A DNA stretch of 64,000 nucleotides, taken from contig NZ_FOZD01000002.1 in NCBI RefSeq assembly GCF_900113185.1, positions 248,001-312,000 of the forward strand, in the 5' to 3' direction. The notes under the pieces were generated by a model. It ran no database searches. It was not told the origin of the DNA and was given only the letters and a program-made list of their open reading frames with translations. Source of the stretch: Agromyces sp. CF514 (GTDB taxonomy: Bacteria > Actinomycetota > Actinomycetes > Actinomycetales > Microbacteriaceae). This document shows, one piece after another, positions 8,441 through 17,557 of the stretch (the stretch's first letter is position 1; every line of letters starts with the position of its first letter). The translations under genes were made by a program, and so were the position numbers.

Positions 8441-10231
8441 ATGACCGCGACCGACGCCCCCACCCCGACGACCCCCCTGGCGATCAACGCCGACCCGGTC
8501 ATCAAGCGACGCATCGGGGCCATCGCGGCCCGTGTCGCACTGCTCGCCCCCGTCGTCGCGATCTACCTGGTCTTCTTCGTCTGGCCCATCGTCAGCGTGC
8601 TGCTGCGATCGCTGAGCCCCGACGGCAAGTTCGACGCGGCTGCGCCCGTGATCGACTTCTCGAACTACCAGAAGATCTTCGTCGACGATTTCCTGCTGCG
8701 CATCGAGTGGCGCACGGTGCTGCTCGCGATCAACTCGACGTTGTTCACGGTGCTGCTCGCGTTCCCGACCGCGTACTTCATCTCGCGGCTCTCGAAGCGC
8801 ACCGCGGGCCTGCTGCTTCTGCTGATCCTCGTGCCGTTCTGGGTCTCGATCGTCGTGCGACTCTTCGCGGTCACCTCGATCCTGAGCCCCAACGGCATCG
8901 TCAACCAGCTGAGCCTCGCGCTCGGCTTCGGCGAGACCTCGCTCCTCTATACCCAGGCCGGCACGCTCGTCGGCACGGTCATGTACCTGCTGCCGTACAT
9001 GGTGCTCGTGCTCTACGCGGGCATGACCTCGGTCGACGACAACCTCGTGCTCGCGGCCCGCACCCTCGGGGCGTCGTCGGTGCGTACCTTCTTCACCGTG
9101 TACCTGCCCATGGTGCGCGGATCGATCGTGAGCGGCGCGCTGCTCGTGTTCATCCTCGGGCTGAGCTTCTTCCTCGTGCCGGCGATTCTCGGCGGCCCGC
9201 AGGAGCAGACCATCTCGGTCTACATCCAGCAGCAGATCGACGTCTACCAGTGGGGCATCGCGAGTGCCATGGGCATCCTCCTGCTCATCGCCACGATCAT
9301 CTGCTACGTCGGCGTCGTGAAGGTGGCCGGCAGCTTCCAACCGGGCGGCATCGGCCCGGCGCAGGCCAAGGGCGTCAGCACCTCGCTGCCGTTCAAGTGG
9401 TCGCCGTGGATGGCGGTGTCGGCCGTCGTGAGCCTCATCACGATCGCGTTCCTCGTGATTCCGGTGCTCTTCGTCTTCCCGCTCGCCGTCGGCGAGACCG
9501 GCACGGTCGTGTTCCCGCCGCGCGGGTTCACGCTGCGCTGGTTCGCCGAGGTCTTCACGAGCCAGACCTGGCTCGGCCCGATCTGGCAGAGCATCATCGT
9601 CGCGATCGGCACCGCGGTGCTCTCGGTCGGCATGGCGCTGATCCTGGCCCGCACGACGAGCCGCATGACCTCGACGACAGGCAAGGCGCTCATCGGCGGG
9701 CTCGCGTTCGCGCCCATCGTGACCCCGGCGATCCTGCTCGCGATCGGCATGTTCGACGTGCAGCTGAAGCTCGGCCTCACGGGCTCGGTGTTCGGCCTGA
9801 TCCTCGCCCACACGATCATCGCGTTCCCGCTCAGCTACGCCCTGATCAGCGCGGCGATGAGCTCGGCCGACCGTGGCATCGAGTCAGCGGCCTGGACCCT
9901 CGGCGCCTCGCGCACCCGCGCCTTCTGGACCATCGTCGTGCGCGGCATCATGCCGAGCGTCGTCGGCGCGTTCGCGATCGCGTTCGTCACCTCGTGGGAC
10001 GAGGTCGTGCTCGCGCTGTTCATCCAGACAGGCCCCACCAAGACCCTGCCCGTGACCATCTACAAGTACCTCGAGAGCGGCATCGTGCCCACGGTGCCCG
10101 CCGTCGCCTCGCTGCTCGTGCTCGTCGTCGTGCTCATCGTCGTCGTGCGCAGCGTGACGAATCGTGCGACCGGCCGCCGCGCGGCCGCCCGGAACTCGGC
10201 CCAACCCCCGGCCCGACAGGAGAAGCCATGA
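8441..10231 (+). CDS. ABC importer, fused double permease (polyamine/iron-type)
   Basis: 596 residues holding two MetI-type permease units in one chain, about 12 transmembrane helices. Each half has its own ATPase-docking EAA loop: LAARTLGASSVRTFFTVYLPM near residue 205 and SAAWTLGASRTRAFWTIVV near 487. In the PotB/PotC family these are usually separate proteins; fusions are known among Fe3+ importers. RBS AGAGGAG precedes the ATG. The gene is followed by its ATPase (ATGA overlap) and a binding lipoprotein. From its neighbours it probably imports an unsaturated or ketodeoxy uronate rather than polyamines; this is inference. Confidence 0.85.
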   Translation: MTATDAPTPTTPLAINADPVIKRRIGAIAARVALLAPVVAIYLVFFVWPIVSVLLRSLSPDGKFDAAAPVIDFSNYQKIFVDDFLLRIEWRTVLLAINSTLFTVLLAFPTAYFISRLSKRTAGLLLLLILVPFWVSIVVRLFAVTSILSPNGIVNQLSLALGFGETSLLYTQAGTLVGTVMYLLPYMVLVLYAGMTSVDDNLVLAARTLGASSVRTFFTVYLPMVRGSIVSGALLVFILGLSFFLVPAILGGPQEQTISVYIQQQIDVYQWGIASAMGILLLIATIICYVGVVKVAGSFQPGGIGPAQAKGVSTSLPFKWSPWMAVSAVVSLITIAFLVIPVLFVFPLAVGETGTVVFPPRGFTLRWFAEVFTSQTWLGPIWQSIIVAIGTAVLSVGMALILARTTSRMTSTTGKALIGGLAFAPIVTPAILLAIGMFDVQLKLGLTGSVFGLILAHTIIAFPLSYALISAAMSSADRGIESAAWTLGASRTRAFWTIVVRGIMPSVVGAFAIAFVTSWDEVVLALFIQTGPTKTLPVTIYKYLESGIVPTVPAVASLLVLVVVLIVVVRSVTNRATGRRAAARNSAQPPARQEKP

Positions 10232-11376
10232 CCCTCTCGACCGCCCGCCGCGCCCGCGGCGCCGACGCCACCACCGCACCCGCAACGGGCGAACGCCGCG
10301 GCGAGGTCGTCGTCTCCGACATCGGCCTCGACTACAACGGCGTGCCCGCGCTCGCCGACACCGACCTGCACGTGCACGCCGGCGAGTTCTTCACCCTGCT
10401 CGGCCCCAGCGGCTCGGGCAAGACGACCCTGCTCCGCATCATCGCGGGCCTGCTCGACCCCGCGCGCGGCACCCTCCACATCGATGGCACGGATGTCACG
10501 CGCACGCCGACCCAGAAGCGCGACATCGGGTTCGTCTTCCAGAACTACGCCCTCTTTCCGCACCTGACGGTCGCCGAGAACATCGAGTACGGACTCAAGG
10601 TGCGCAAGCTCCCGGCCGCGAAGCGGGCGAAGCGCGTCGCCGAGATGGTCGACCTCGTCGCCCTCGGCGGGTTCGCCGACCGCTACCCCGCCCAGCTCAG
10701 CGGCGGCCAGCAGCAGCGCGTCGCCCTCGGCCGCGCGCTCGCGCAGAACCCGCGCGTGCTGCTGCTCGACGAGCCGCTCGGCGCCCTCGACCGCGGACTC
10801 CGCGAGGAGCTCGGCGCCGAGGTGCGCCGCATCCAGCAGGAGTCGAACACGACCGCCGTCTACGTCACGCACGACCAGGAGGAGGCGTTCATCCTCTCCG
10901 ACCGCATGGGCGTCATGCGCGACGGCCGCATCTGCCAGCTCGGCACGCCCGAGCAGCTCTACCGCGAGCCGAAGGACCTCTTCGTCGCGAAGTTCCTCGG
11001 CAAGACGAACCTCTTTCCGGGACACCTCGTCGGCGGCGACGGCGCGACCGCGACCGTGCGCGTCGGCGACCACGATCTCGTCGCACGCGCCAACCCGGCG
11101 ATCACGGGTGACGACGTCGTGTGCTCGGTGCGCCCCGAGCAGCTCGTGCTCGGGGCGGCCGGCAGCGGCGCGGCCGTGCCCGCCGGGCTCAGCCGGCTCG
11201 CGGGCGCGGTCGTCACCGAGGTGCGCTTCCTCGGCCAGCGCCGCAGCATCCACCTCGACGCCTCGGGCATCGCGTGCTCGGTCGACCTCGACCCGGCCCT
11301 CCCGGCGCCCGCGGTCGGCGACCACGTGTCGCTGCTCGTGCGGCCCGGCGAGGTCGCGCTCGTGGCGGCCGAGTAG
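10228..11376 (+). CDS. ABC importer ATP-binding protein
   Basis: 382 residues. It has Walker A GPSGSGKT (59-66), the Q-loop FQNYALFPHLTV, signature LSGGQQQRV near 157, Walker B VLLLDEP, the D-loop, and the H-loop VYVTHDQEEAF. A C-terminal TOBE-like regulatory extension follows, as in PotA/FbpC ATPases. The ATG overlaps the permease stop codon. All catalytic residues are intact. The N-terminal ~25 residues are a low-complexity extension. Confidence 0.9.
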   Translation: MTLSTARRARGADATTAPATGERRGEVVVSDIGLDYNGVPALADTDLHVHAGEFFTLLGPSGSGKTTLLRIIAGLLDPARGTLHIDGTDVTRTPTQKRDIGFVFQNYALFPHLTVAENIEYGLKVRKLPAAKRAKRVAEMVDLVALGGFADRYPAQLSGGQQQRVALGRALAQNPRVLLLDEPLGALDRGLREELGAEVRRIQQESNTTAVYVTHDQEEAFILSDRMGVMRDGRICQLGTPEQLYREPKDLFVAKFLGKTNLFPGHLVGGDGATATVRVGDHDLVARANPAITGDDVVCSVRPEQLVLGAAGSGAAVPAGLSRLAGAVVTEVRFLGQRRSIHLDASGIACSVDLDPALPAPAVGDHVSLLVRPGEVALVAAE

Positions 11377-11549
11377 CCCGCGCCGACCCACGAGGCCGGC
11401 CCGCGGCATCCGACCCACCTGCATCACCTTTCTCAACACCGCACCAACACGGCACGCATCACCGCAAGGACCGCACCACAACAGCACGCACCACCCAAAA
11501 CCACAGCACGCACCACACCCCAGCACCACGAGAACCCCAAGGAGCAGCA

Positions 11550-12647
11550 ATGAGAACCATCCGTCGTCACCGCCTCCTGCTCGCAGGAGCCGCGACGATC
11601 GCCTCGGCGATCGCCCTCACCTCGTGTTCTTCCGCCGGAAGCGACGCCCCCGCCGAGGACGGCGCCATCAGCGGCGACATCCTCTTCTACGACACCAGCG
11701 GCGGCCAGGTGTGGGAGGAGCTGAACTCGACCCTCTTCGCCGACTTCACCGCCGACACCGGCGTGACCGTGACCGACGACTACAACGAGGCCGCGACGAA
11801 GTTCTTCGCCGCCGCTGAAGCCGGCCAGGTGCCGTGGAGCCTCGCGTTCCTGCCGACCGTGAACGACGCCGAGAAGGCCGCCGACGAGGGATACCTCGCG
11901 AAGATCGACACGTCGATCGTGCCCGTCGACAAGCTCGTCGAGGGCACCTACAGCGACTACGGCATCGAGGTCGGCACGTTCGGCATGGTGCTCACGTGGG
12001 ACGACGAGGCCTACCCCGACGAGAAGCCCTCCGAGATGGCCGACCTGTGGGACCTCGAGAAGTTCCCGGGCAAGCGCTGCTTCTTCAACAACCCCCAGTA
12101 CGGCTGGACCCTCGAGGCCGCCCTGCTCGCCGACGGCGTCGCGCCCGACGAGCTCTACCCGCTCGACGTCGACCGCGCGCTCGGCAAGCTCGACGAGATC
12201 AAGAGCGACATCACCTGGTGGACCAGCGGCGCCCAGTCGATCGAGTCGTTCGAGAACGGGTCGTGCGACATCGGCATCCTCTGGGCGAACCGCGCGTTCG
12301 TCGCCGCCTCCGAGAACGGCTTCCCGGCCTCGATCACGTGGAACCAGGCCGGCTACTCGAACTCGGTCTGGTCGATCCCGGCCGACGCGCCGAATGCGGC
12401 CGCCGCGCAGCAGCTGCTCGCCCACGTCATCGAGAACACCGAGGGCCAGATCGCCTTCGCGAGCAAGGTGCCGACGCCCATCCCGGCCTCGGTCATCGGC
12501 CTCGAGCCCTCGTCGTTCCCCGACGACGTGCAGCAGTTCCTGCCCATCGGCGACAACGTCACGAACTCGATCAAGCAGGACGTCGGCTACTACTCCGAGA
12601 ACATCGACGCCGTGCTCGACCAGTTCAACCGCTGGCTGGGGGAGTGA
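11550..12647 (+). CDS. ABC importer substrate-binding lipoprotein (PotD/Fe-binding type)
   Basis: 365 residues. A lipoprotein signal peptide ends at the lipobox LTSC near residue 24, so the mature protein is anchored to the outer face of the membrane. The fold signature is that of extracellular solute-binding family 8 (GDILFYDTSGGQVWEEL, then AFLPTVNDAEKAADEGYL and WDLEKFPGKRCFFNNP). AAGGAG lies just upstream of the ATG. It sits 173 bases after the ATPase gene, in a gap rich in CACGCACCAC-like repeats, and is followed by a strong hairpin. The substrate is unknown, but the context points to a uronate-derived acid. Confidence 0.88.
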   Translation: MRTIRRHRLLLAGAATIASAIALTSCSSAGSDAPAEDGAISGDILFYDTSGGQVWEELNSTLFADFTADTGVTVTDDYNEAATKFFAAAEAGQVPWSLAFLPTVNDAEKAADEGYLAKIDTSIVPVDKLVEGTYSDYGIEVGTFGMVLTWDDEAYPDEKPSEMADLWDLEKFPGKRCFFNNPQYGWTLEAALLADGVAPDELYPLDVDRALGKLDEIKSDITWWTSGAQSIESFENGSCDIGILWANRAFVAASENGFPASITWNQAGYSNSVWSIPADAPNAAAAQQLLAHVIENTEGQIAFASKVPTPIPASVIGLEPSSFPDDVQQFLPIGDNVTNSIKQDVGYYSENIDAVLDQFNRWLGE

Positions 12648-12652
12648 TCAAC

Positions 12653-12705
12653 GGCTGAGCGGATGCCGCGGCCGGCCGCTCGTCGGCCGCGGCACCCGCT
12701 CGGCT
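12653..12705 (+). terminator. Hairpin after the binding-protein gene (attenuator or terminator)
   Basis: Arms 12658-12674 (AGCGGATGCCGCGGCCG) and 12684-12700 pair with one mismatch; the pairing extends a few bases further outward. The loop is 9 bases and there is no T-run. Its position right after the solute-binding gene suggests it lowers read-through into the downstream catabolic genes and protects the upstream mRNA end. Confidence 0.6.
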
Positions 12706-12803
12706 GAACCCCGTCTTCACGAGACATCCGCACGACTGCACCACTGAACCACTGAATGACCCGAACCACCAGAACCACCGCCGGAACCGAAGGAGCCGCC
12801 CTG

Positions 12804-13766
12804 ATGCGCATCGTCTGCATCGACACCGAAGCCCAGTACCGCGAGATCGTCGAGCGAGACGTCGTGGCGCCGCTGCGCGCCGCAGGCCACGAGTTCGCAT
12901 GGATCGAGGGCGGTCGGTTCGACCGCCCCGAGGAGGCCATCGCGGCCGCCCGCGGCTTCGACGCGCTCTACGTCATCGGCGACCAGGGGCCGCTGCCCGC
13001 TGGTCTGCTCGAGCGGTCGTCGGCCATGAAGCTCGTGAGCTTCGTCGGCACGGGCGCGCGTCGCTTCGTCGACATGGCGGAGGCCGAGCGTGCGGGCGTG
13101 ACCGTGACGAACGTGCCGGACTTCGCGAGCCAGAGCGTCGCCGAGCACGCGATCGCGCTCATGTTCGCGGTCGCGCGTCGCGTGGTCGAGGGCGACGGCA
13201 TCGTGCGCTCGGGCGGCTGGGCGAAGCACCAGGGCGTGAAGCTGTCGGGTGAGCGCATCGGCGTGATCGGCGCGGGCGCGATCGGCGGCCGCGTCATCCG
13301 GCTCGCGAAGGGCCTCGGCATGGAACCCGTGTACTGGAGCCGCACCGTCGACCCCGAGCGCAGCGCCGAGCTGGGCGCCGAGCAAGTGAGCCTCGAGGAG
13401 CTCGTCGAGACCTCGCGCGTCGTCTCGGTGCACCTGACCCACTCGCCCGAGACCGACCGGCTCGTCAGCCGCGACCTGCTCGAGCGTCTGCGCAGCGACG
13501 CGATCTTCGTCAACACCGCACGCGCCGAGGTCGTCGACGGCGAGGCGCTCGACGAACTGCTCGCCGCGGGCCGCATCTTCGGCGCGGGCATCGACGTGTT
13601 CACCGAGGAGCCGCCGGCCGTCGACGGCCTGCCCTCGGTCGCGAGCAACGCCGTGCTCACGCCGCACATCGGGTTCCACACCAACGAGGCCGACGACGTC
13701 TTCCGGCTCGCCGCCGAGAACATCGTCGCGTTCGCCGCGGGACGACCGACCAACGTCATCCACTGA
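12804..13766 (+). CDS. Phosphoglycerate-dehydrogenase-like 2-hydroxyacid dehydrogenase
   Basis: 320 residues starting MRIVCIDTE, with AAGGAG nine bases upstream. NAD-binding motif IGVIGAGAIGGRVIRLAK; active-site Arg in FVNTARAEVVDG, Glu in GIDVFTEEPP and His in VLTPHIGFHT, so it should be active. This is the second member of the superfamily in the cluster and is only distantly similar to the one at 6741. Having two suggests sequential or opposing redox steps on sugar acids. The substrate cannot be read from the sequence. Confidence 0.82.
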   Translation: MRIVCIDTEAQYREIVERDVVAPLRAAGHEFAWIEGGRFDRPEEAIAAARGFDALYVIGDQGPLPAGLLERSSAMKLVSFVGTGARRFVDMAEAERAGVTVTNVPDFASQSVAEHAIALMFAVARRVVEGDGIVRSGGWAKHQGVKLSGERIGVIGAGAIGGRVIRLAKGLGMEPVYWSRTVDPERSAELGAEQVSLEELVETSRVVSVHLTHSPETDRLVSRDLLERLRSDAIFVNTARAEVVDGEALDELLAAGRIFGAGIDVFTEEPPAVDGLPSVASNAVLTPHIGFHTNEADDVFRLAAENIVAFAAGRPTNVIH

Positions 13767-13833
13767 GCCGGCGCCGACCGAGCCGGCACCGAGCCATCAC
13801 CGACCGAGCACCACGGAACCAGGAGCACCACAC

Positions 13834-14667
13834 ATGCAGATCCGACACGCCTCACACCCCGCCGACGTCGCGGGGCTGCCCAAGGCCGCACTGCGCGAGC
13901 GCTTCGTCGCCGACTCGCTCTTCGTGCCCGGCGAGCAGGTGCTCGTCTACACGCACGAGGACCGCATGGTCATCGGCGGCGTCGTGCCGCTCGCGGGTTC
14001 GCCGATCGAGCTCGAGGCCCCCGCCGAGCTGCGCAGCGAGCGCTTCTGCGACCGCCGCGAGCTCGCCATCGTGCAGATCGGCACGTCGGGCACCGTCACG
14101 GTCGACGGCGTCGAGTACACGCTCGAGCACCGCGACGTGCTCTACGTCGGACAGGGCACGCTGAGCGTCACCTTCGCGGCCGGCGCCGACGGCGCGGAGG
14201 CCGCGTTCTACCTCGCGTCGGCGCTCTCGTTCAGCGGCTACCCGACGAAGCTCGTGCGCCTCCAGGACTCGCTGACCACGCAGACCGGGGATGCCGCGAC
14301 GGCGAACCGCCGCACGGTGCACAAGCACATCCACGCCGACGGCGTGCGCAGCGACCAGCTCGTGCTGGGCATCACGTCGCTCGAGCCCGGCAGCGTGTGG
14401 AACAGCATGCCGCCGCACACGCACGACCGCCGCACCGAGATCTACCTGTACTTCGGCCTGCCCGAGGGGCACCGCATCCAGCACGTCATGGGCGAGCCCG
14501 ACGACACGCGCACGCTCGTGCTCCAGGATCGCGACGCCGTGATCTCGCCGAGCTGGTCGGTGCACTTCGGCTCGGGCACCACGAACTACGCGTTCGTGTG
14601 GGTGATGGCCGGCGAGAACCAGGCCTTCGCCGACATGGACCAGATCCCGGTCACCGCACTCGCCTGA
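13834..14667 (+). CDS. kduI: 5-dehydro-4-deoxy-D-glucuronate isomerase
   Basis: 277 residues, the normal KduI length. KduI converts 5-keto-4-deoxyuronate, released from unsaturated uronides of pectin, alginate-like or glycosaminoglycan polymers, to 2,5-diketo-3-deoxygluconate. The sequence carries the family hallmarks: IRHASHP at the start, the cupin metal site MPPHTHDRRTEIYLYFGL (His, His and Glu ligands) and the later HFGSGTTNYAFVWVMAGEN. AGGAG lies upstream of the ATG. With kduD two genes downstream it defines the pathway of the cluster. Confidence 0.95.
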   Translation: MQIRHASHPADVAGLPKAALRERFVADSLFVPGEQVLVYTHEDRMVIGGVVPLAGSPIELEAPAELRSERFCDRRELAIVQIGTSGTVTVDGVEYTLEHRDVLYVGQGTLSVTFAAGADGAEAAFYLASALSFSGYPTKLVRLQDSLTTQTGDAATANRRTVHKHIHADGVRSDQLVLGITSLEPGSVWNSMPPHTHDRRTEIYLYFGLPEGHRIQHVMGEPDDTRTLVLQDRDAVISPSWSVHFGSGTTNYAFVWVMAGENQAFADMDQIPVTALA

Positions 14668-14773
14668 CCCGCCTGCGAGCGGGCGAGCGCCCCGCCACGG
14701 GCTGGCGCTAGCGTAGGGGCACCACCCACCCTGCGACATCCGCTCACCACTGAATACCGAAAGGGATGCCTCG

Positions 14774-15580
14774 ATGGTCGACACGTCGGAGGGCCGGCGC
14801 GACGCCGGCGCCACGGCCGGCACGCAGAGCGTGGACCGCGCACTCCAGGTGCTGCTGCAGATCGCCGAGAGCCCGCCGCCCGGGCTCACGCTCGCGGCGT
14901 GCAGCGCCATTCTCGGGTACTCGAAGCCCACGACGCTGCGCATCCTCCGCACGCTCGAGGCGCGGCAGTTCCTGCGGTACGACGACGAGCTCGGCGTCTA
15001 CACGCTCGGCATGGCGACCGTGCAGCTCGGGTCGGAGTACCTCAACCGACTCGACCTGCGCCGGGCGGCGCTGCCGTCGATGCGCGCGCTCGTCGACCAG
15101 ACGCAGGAGACCGCGCACCTCGGCGTGCTGAGCGGCACCGACGTCGTCTACATCGAGCTCGTCGACAGCCCGCACCCGGTGCGCGTGTTCAGCCGGGTCG
15201 GCGCGGCCGTGCCCGCCTATGCGACGGCGATCGGCAAGGCGATCCTCGCCTGGACGCCCGAGGGTGCGCGGGCCGCGCACGTCACGCAGCCGCTCGAGGC
15301 GCGCACGCCGTTCACGCTGCGCACCGAGTCCGAGCTCGCCGACGACCTCGTCGCGACGCGCGAGCGCGGGTTCGCGATCGACAACCAGGAGAACCGCGAG
15401 GGCATCAGGGGCTTCGCGGCGCCCGTGTTCGACTTCCAGGGCCGTGCGATCGCGGCAGTCAGCATCGCGGGCCCCGCGACGCGCATCCTGCCCGAGTCGG
15501 CCGGCGAGCTCGGCGCCCGCATCGTCGACACCGCGGCCGAGATCTCCGCCTCGATGGGGGCGCCGCGGAGCGGATCATGA
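14774..15580 (+). CDS. IclR-family transcriptional regulator (KdgR-like role)
   Basis: 268 residues. The N-terminal winged helix (SVDRALQVLLQIAES through LGYSKPTTLRILRTLEARQFLRYD) is followed by the IclR effector domain (ETAHLGVLSGTDVVYIELV; YATAIGKAILAW; GFAIDNQENREGIRGFAAPVFD). KdgR, the classical regulator of ketodeoxyuronate catabolism, belongs to this family. The palindromes at 6692 and 8308 resemble IclR boxes and are its likely targets. The gene overlaps kduD by ATGA, so regulator and enzyme are co-translated. Confidence 0.88.
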   Translation: MVDTSEGRRDAGATAGTQSVDRALQVLLQIAESPPPGLTLAACSAILGYSKPTTLRILRTLEARQFLRYDDELGVYTLGMATVQLGSEYLNRLDLRRAALPSMRALVDQTQETAHLGVLSGTDVVYIELVDSPHPVRVFSRVGAAVPAYATAIGKAILAWTPEGARAAHVTQPLEARTPFTLRTESELADDLVATRERGFAIDNQENREGIRGFAAPVFDFQGRAIAAVSIAGPATRILPESAGELGARIVDTAAEISASMGAPRSGS

Positions 15581-16437
15581 GCGGTGCAGCTGTTGCGGCC
15601 GGCTCGGCTGTTGGCGCTGCCGCCGGTGCTGCGGCCGGTGCTGCCGTTGACCCCGCGGACGGTGCTGACCCTGCGGTCGGCGCAAGCGCGGCCGGGATCG
15701 CGCGTCTCGCGGTCGTGACGGGCGCGAGCCGCGGCATCGGGCGCGCGATCGCCCTGCGGCTCGCCCGCGACGGCGCCGACGTCGTCGGCGTGGGCTCGTC
15801 GATCGAGGGGCTCACGGATGTCGCGGCCGAGGCCGCCGCGCTCGGCCGTCGCTTCGATCCGCTCGCCGCCGACCTCGCCGATCCGGATGCCGCGCTCGCC
15901 CTGGCTGCGCAGATCACGGAGCGCCACGGCACGCCCGACGTGCTCGTGCAGGCCGCGGGCATCAACCGCCGGGCGCCCGCCGCGGAGCATCCGACCGACG
16001 ACTGGGACGCCGTGCTCGGCGTGAACCTGCGCTCGCCGTTCATCGTCGCGCGCGAGCTCGGACGAGGCATGCTCGCGCGCGGATCGGGCAAGGTCGTGTT
16101 CGTCGCGTCGCTGCTGAGCTTCCAGGGCGGACTCACCGTGCCGGGCTACGCCGCGAGCAAGGGCGGCATCGCGCAGCTCACGAAGGCGCTCGCGAACGAG
16201 TGGGCGGCATCGGGCGTGAACGTCAACGCCGTGGCGCCCGGCTACGTGGCGACCGACATGAACGAGGCGCTCCAGGCCGACCCGGTGCGGTTCCGCCAGA
16301 TCTCGGAACGCATCCCCGCCGGGCGCTGGGCGACGCCCGACGACATCGCCGGCGCGGTGGCGTTCCTCGCCTCACCCGATGCCGCATACGTGCACGGCGT
16401 CGTGCTGCCGGTCGACGGGGGCTGGCTCGGGCGCTGA
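15577..16437 (+). CDS. kduD: 2-dehydro-3-deoxy-D-gluconate 5-dehydrogenase, SDR family
   Basis: 286 residues. SDR signatures: TGASRGIG at 48-55, catalytic Ser178, Tyr191 and Lys195 (VASLLSFQGG; YAASKGG), C-terminal YVHGVVLPVDGGWLGR. NAGINRR-like AAGINRRAPA and SFQGGL are typical of KduD, which reduces 2,5-diketo-3-deoxygluconate to KDG after KduI. The first ~42 residues are a low-complexity Ala/Gly extension absent from typical KduD, so an internal start is possible, but the ATG at 15577 overlaps the iclR stop and fits coupling. The genes for KDG kinase and aldolase are not in the window. Confidence 0.85.
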   Translation: MSGAAVAAGSAVGAAAGAAAGAAVDPADGADPAVGASAAGIARLAVVTGASRGIGRAIALRLARDGADVVGVGSSIEGLTDVAAEAAALGRRFDPLAADLADPDAALALAAQITERHGTPDVLVQAAGINRRAPAAEHPTDDWDAVLGVNLRSPFIVARELGRGMLARGSGKVVFVASLLSFQGGLTVPGYAASKGGIAQLTKALANEWAASGVNVNAVAPGYVATDMNEALQADPVRFRQISERIPAGRWATPDDIAGAVAFLASPDAAYVHGVVLPVDGGWLGR

Positions 16438-16496
16438 GCGGCTCGGGGAGTGCCGCGCAGAGCGGGGGCGTACTACTCCCGCCGACGCGCTCCGCC

Positions 16497-16835
16497 TCAG
16501 TCGGTCGGGGCGATGACCACCCGGCGCAGCTTGTCGCCCGCGACGGTGAACGTGATCGGGCCGGTGCCGTTGTACCCGCCGCCTGAGACGGCGAGCGTCG
16601 CGATGACGGTGTCTGCGGCATCCGTCGCCTCGATGCCGACGAGCTCGAAGTGCGCGCGCTTGCCGATGTTGTCGGTCTCGTTCCACGAAGCGATGCCGTC
16701 GCGGCCGTGGAAGACCCGGCCCCAGTCGTCGAGGCTCGCGTCGTCGGTGAACCCGTCGAGGAATGCCTCGGTGTCGCCGCGGTTCGTGCTGTCGATGAAC
16801 GCGCGGAGCGCGGCGGGCACGTGGTCGTCGGTCAT
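16497..16835 (-). CDS. NTF2-like (SnoaL) nuclear-transport-factor fold protein
   Basis: 112 residues from the ATG at 16835, with CAGGAG seven bases upstream. Pattern: ALRAFIDSTNRGDTEAFLDGFTDDASLDDWGRVFHGRDGIASW, then a beta-rich half ending LRRVVIAPTD. This is the SnoaL/DUF4440 cone-shaped fold, found in small enzymes and binding proteins. No catalytic role can be assigned. It converges on kduD and is not part of that operon. Confidence 0.7.
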   Translation of the reverse strand: MTDDHVPAALRAFIDSTNRGDTEAFLDGFTDDASLDDWGRVFHGRDGIASWNETDNIGKRAHFELVGIEATDAADTVIATLAVSGGGYNGTGPITFTVAGDKLRRVVIAPTD

Positions 16836-16972
16836 GGCGGCTCCTGTCGGTCGGTGCATCCAGTGTGCGCGCGTGCGCGTCGAATCGCACGGGATCGGCG
16901 GATGTCGGCCCGCCCGGCCAGGCCTGTGGAAAGCGGATGTCGGTCGTCGCCGCATCACCTACGGTGGACCGC

Positions 16973-17557
16973 ATGCCCGGCGCTCCTCGAAAGTCCTCCC
17001 TCCCCATGATTGCGGGGATCGCCGTGGTGCTCGCGGTCGGGCTCGCCGGGTGCAGCGGCGAGCCCGACCCCTCCGGGGAGGAGGCGACCTCGTCGCCGTC
17101 GCCGACCGCGGTTGCGCCGGTCTTCGGGTCCGACGAGGAGGCGCTGGCGGCGGCGGTTGAGGCGTATGAGCGATACCTTCGCGCTCTTGACGCGGTCGCA
17201 TCGGGCGCACAGGATGCGCCTTACGTTCTCGAAACGGTCACGGAAGAGTATGGGGTTGAAATCTCTGATTCCCTCCAGAATCTGAGGGATCAGGGGCTTC
17301 GACTGATCGGCGACACCTCGTTCGACTCCGTGGAATTGGCGGAGCTGGCTCAGGGGGCTGAGGGCGTCACGATGACGCTCTACGTCTGTCTCGATTCGAG
17401 CGGCACGGAAGTCATTGACGCTAACGACGCAGTGGTGACACCCGCCAATAGGCAGGCGCGCACCCCGCTGATTGTGTCGATCACTTCCGCCGAGGAAACG
17501 CCGGAGAAACTGCTCCCGAATGGATCTGACGAGTGGCGTGGCGACGACTTCTGCTGA
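16973..17557 (+). CDS. Secreted lipoprotein of unknown function
   Basis: About 194 residues. A hydrophobic leader (MIAGIAVVLAVGLAGC) ends in a lipobox LAGC, followed by a Ser/Pro/Thr-rich linker and an Asp/Glu-rich helical domain (DEEALAAAVEAYERYLRALDAV) and a beta domain (VTMTLYVCLDSSGTEVID). I chose the ATG at 16973; an in-frame GTG at 16964 is possible and neither has a clear ribosome site. GC drops visibly from about 17160 to 17560. It overlaps the downstream secreted-protein gene, so the two probably act together at the cell surface. I do not recognise the family. Confidence 0.65.
   Translation: MPGAPRKSSLPMIAGIAVVLAVGLAGCSGEPDPSGEEATSSPSPTAVAPVFGSDEEALAAAVEAYERYLRALDAVASGAQDAPYVLETVTEEYGVEISDSLQNLRDQGLRLIGDTSFDSVELAELAQGAEGVTMTLYVCLDSSGTEVIDANDAVVTPANRQARTPLIVSITSAEETPEKLLPNGSDEWRGDDFC

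Noticed and set aside
7406..9811. An 801-residue open frame on the minus strand across the dehydrogenase, cupin and permease genes.
   Set aside because: Its composition is Arg/Asp/Glu/His-rich without domains. It is the antisense shadow of high-GC genes that show clear family motifs on the plus strand.
11455..11530. CACGCACCAC-like repeats before the binding-protein gene, considered as an operator array or small RNA.
   Set aside because: The copies are irregular, have no dyad symmetry or hairpin, and are probably an unstructured, low-complexity leader.
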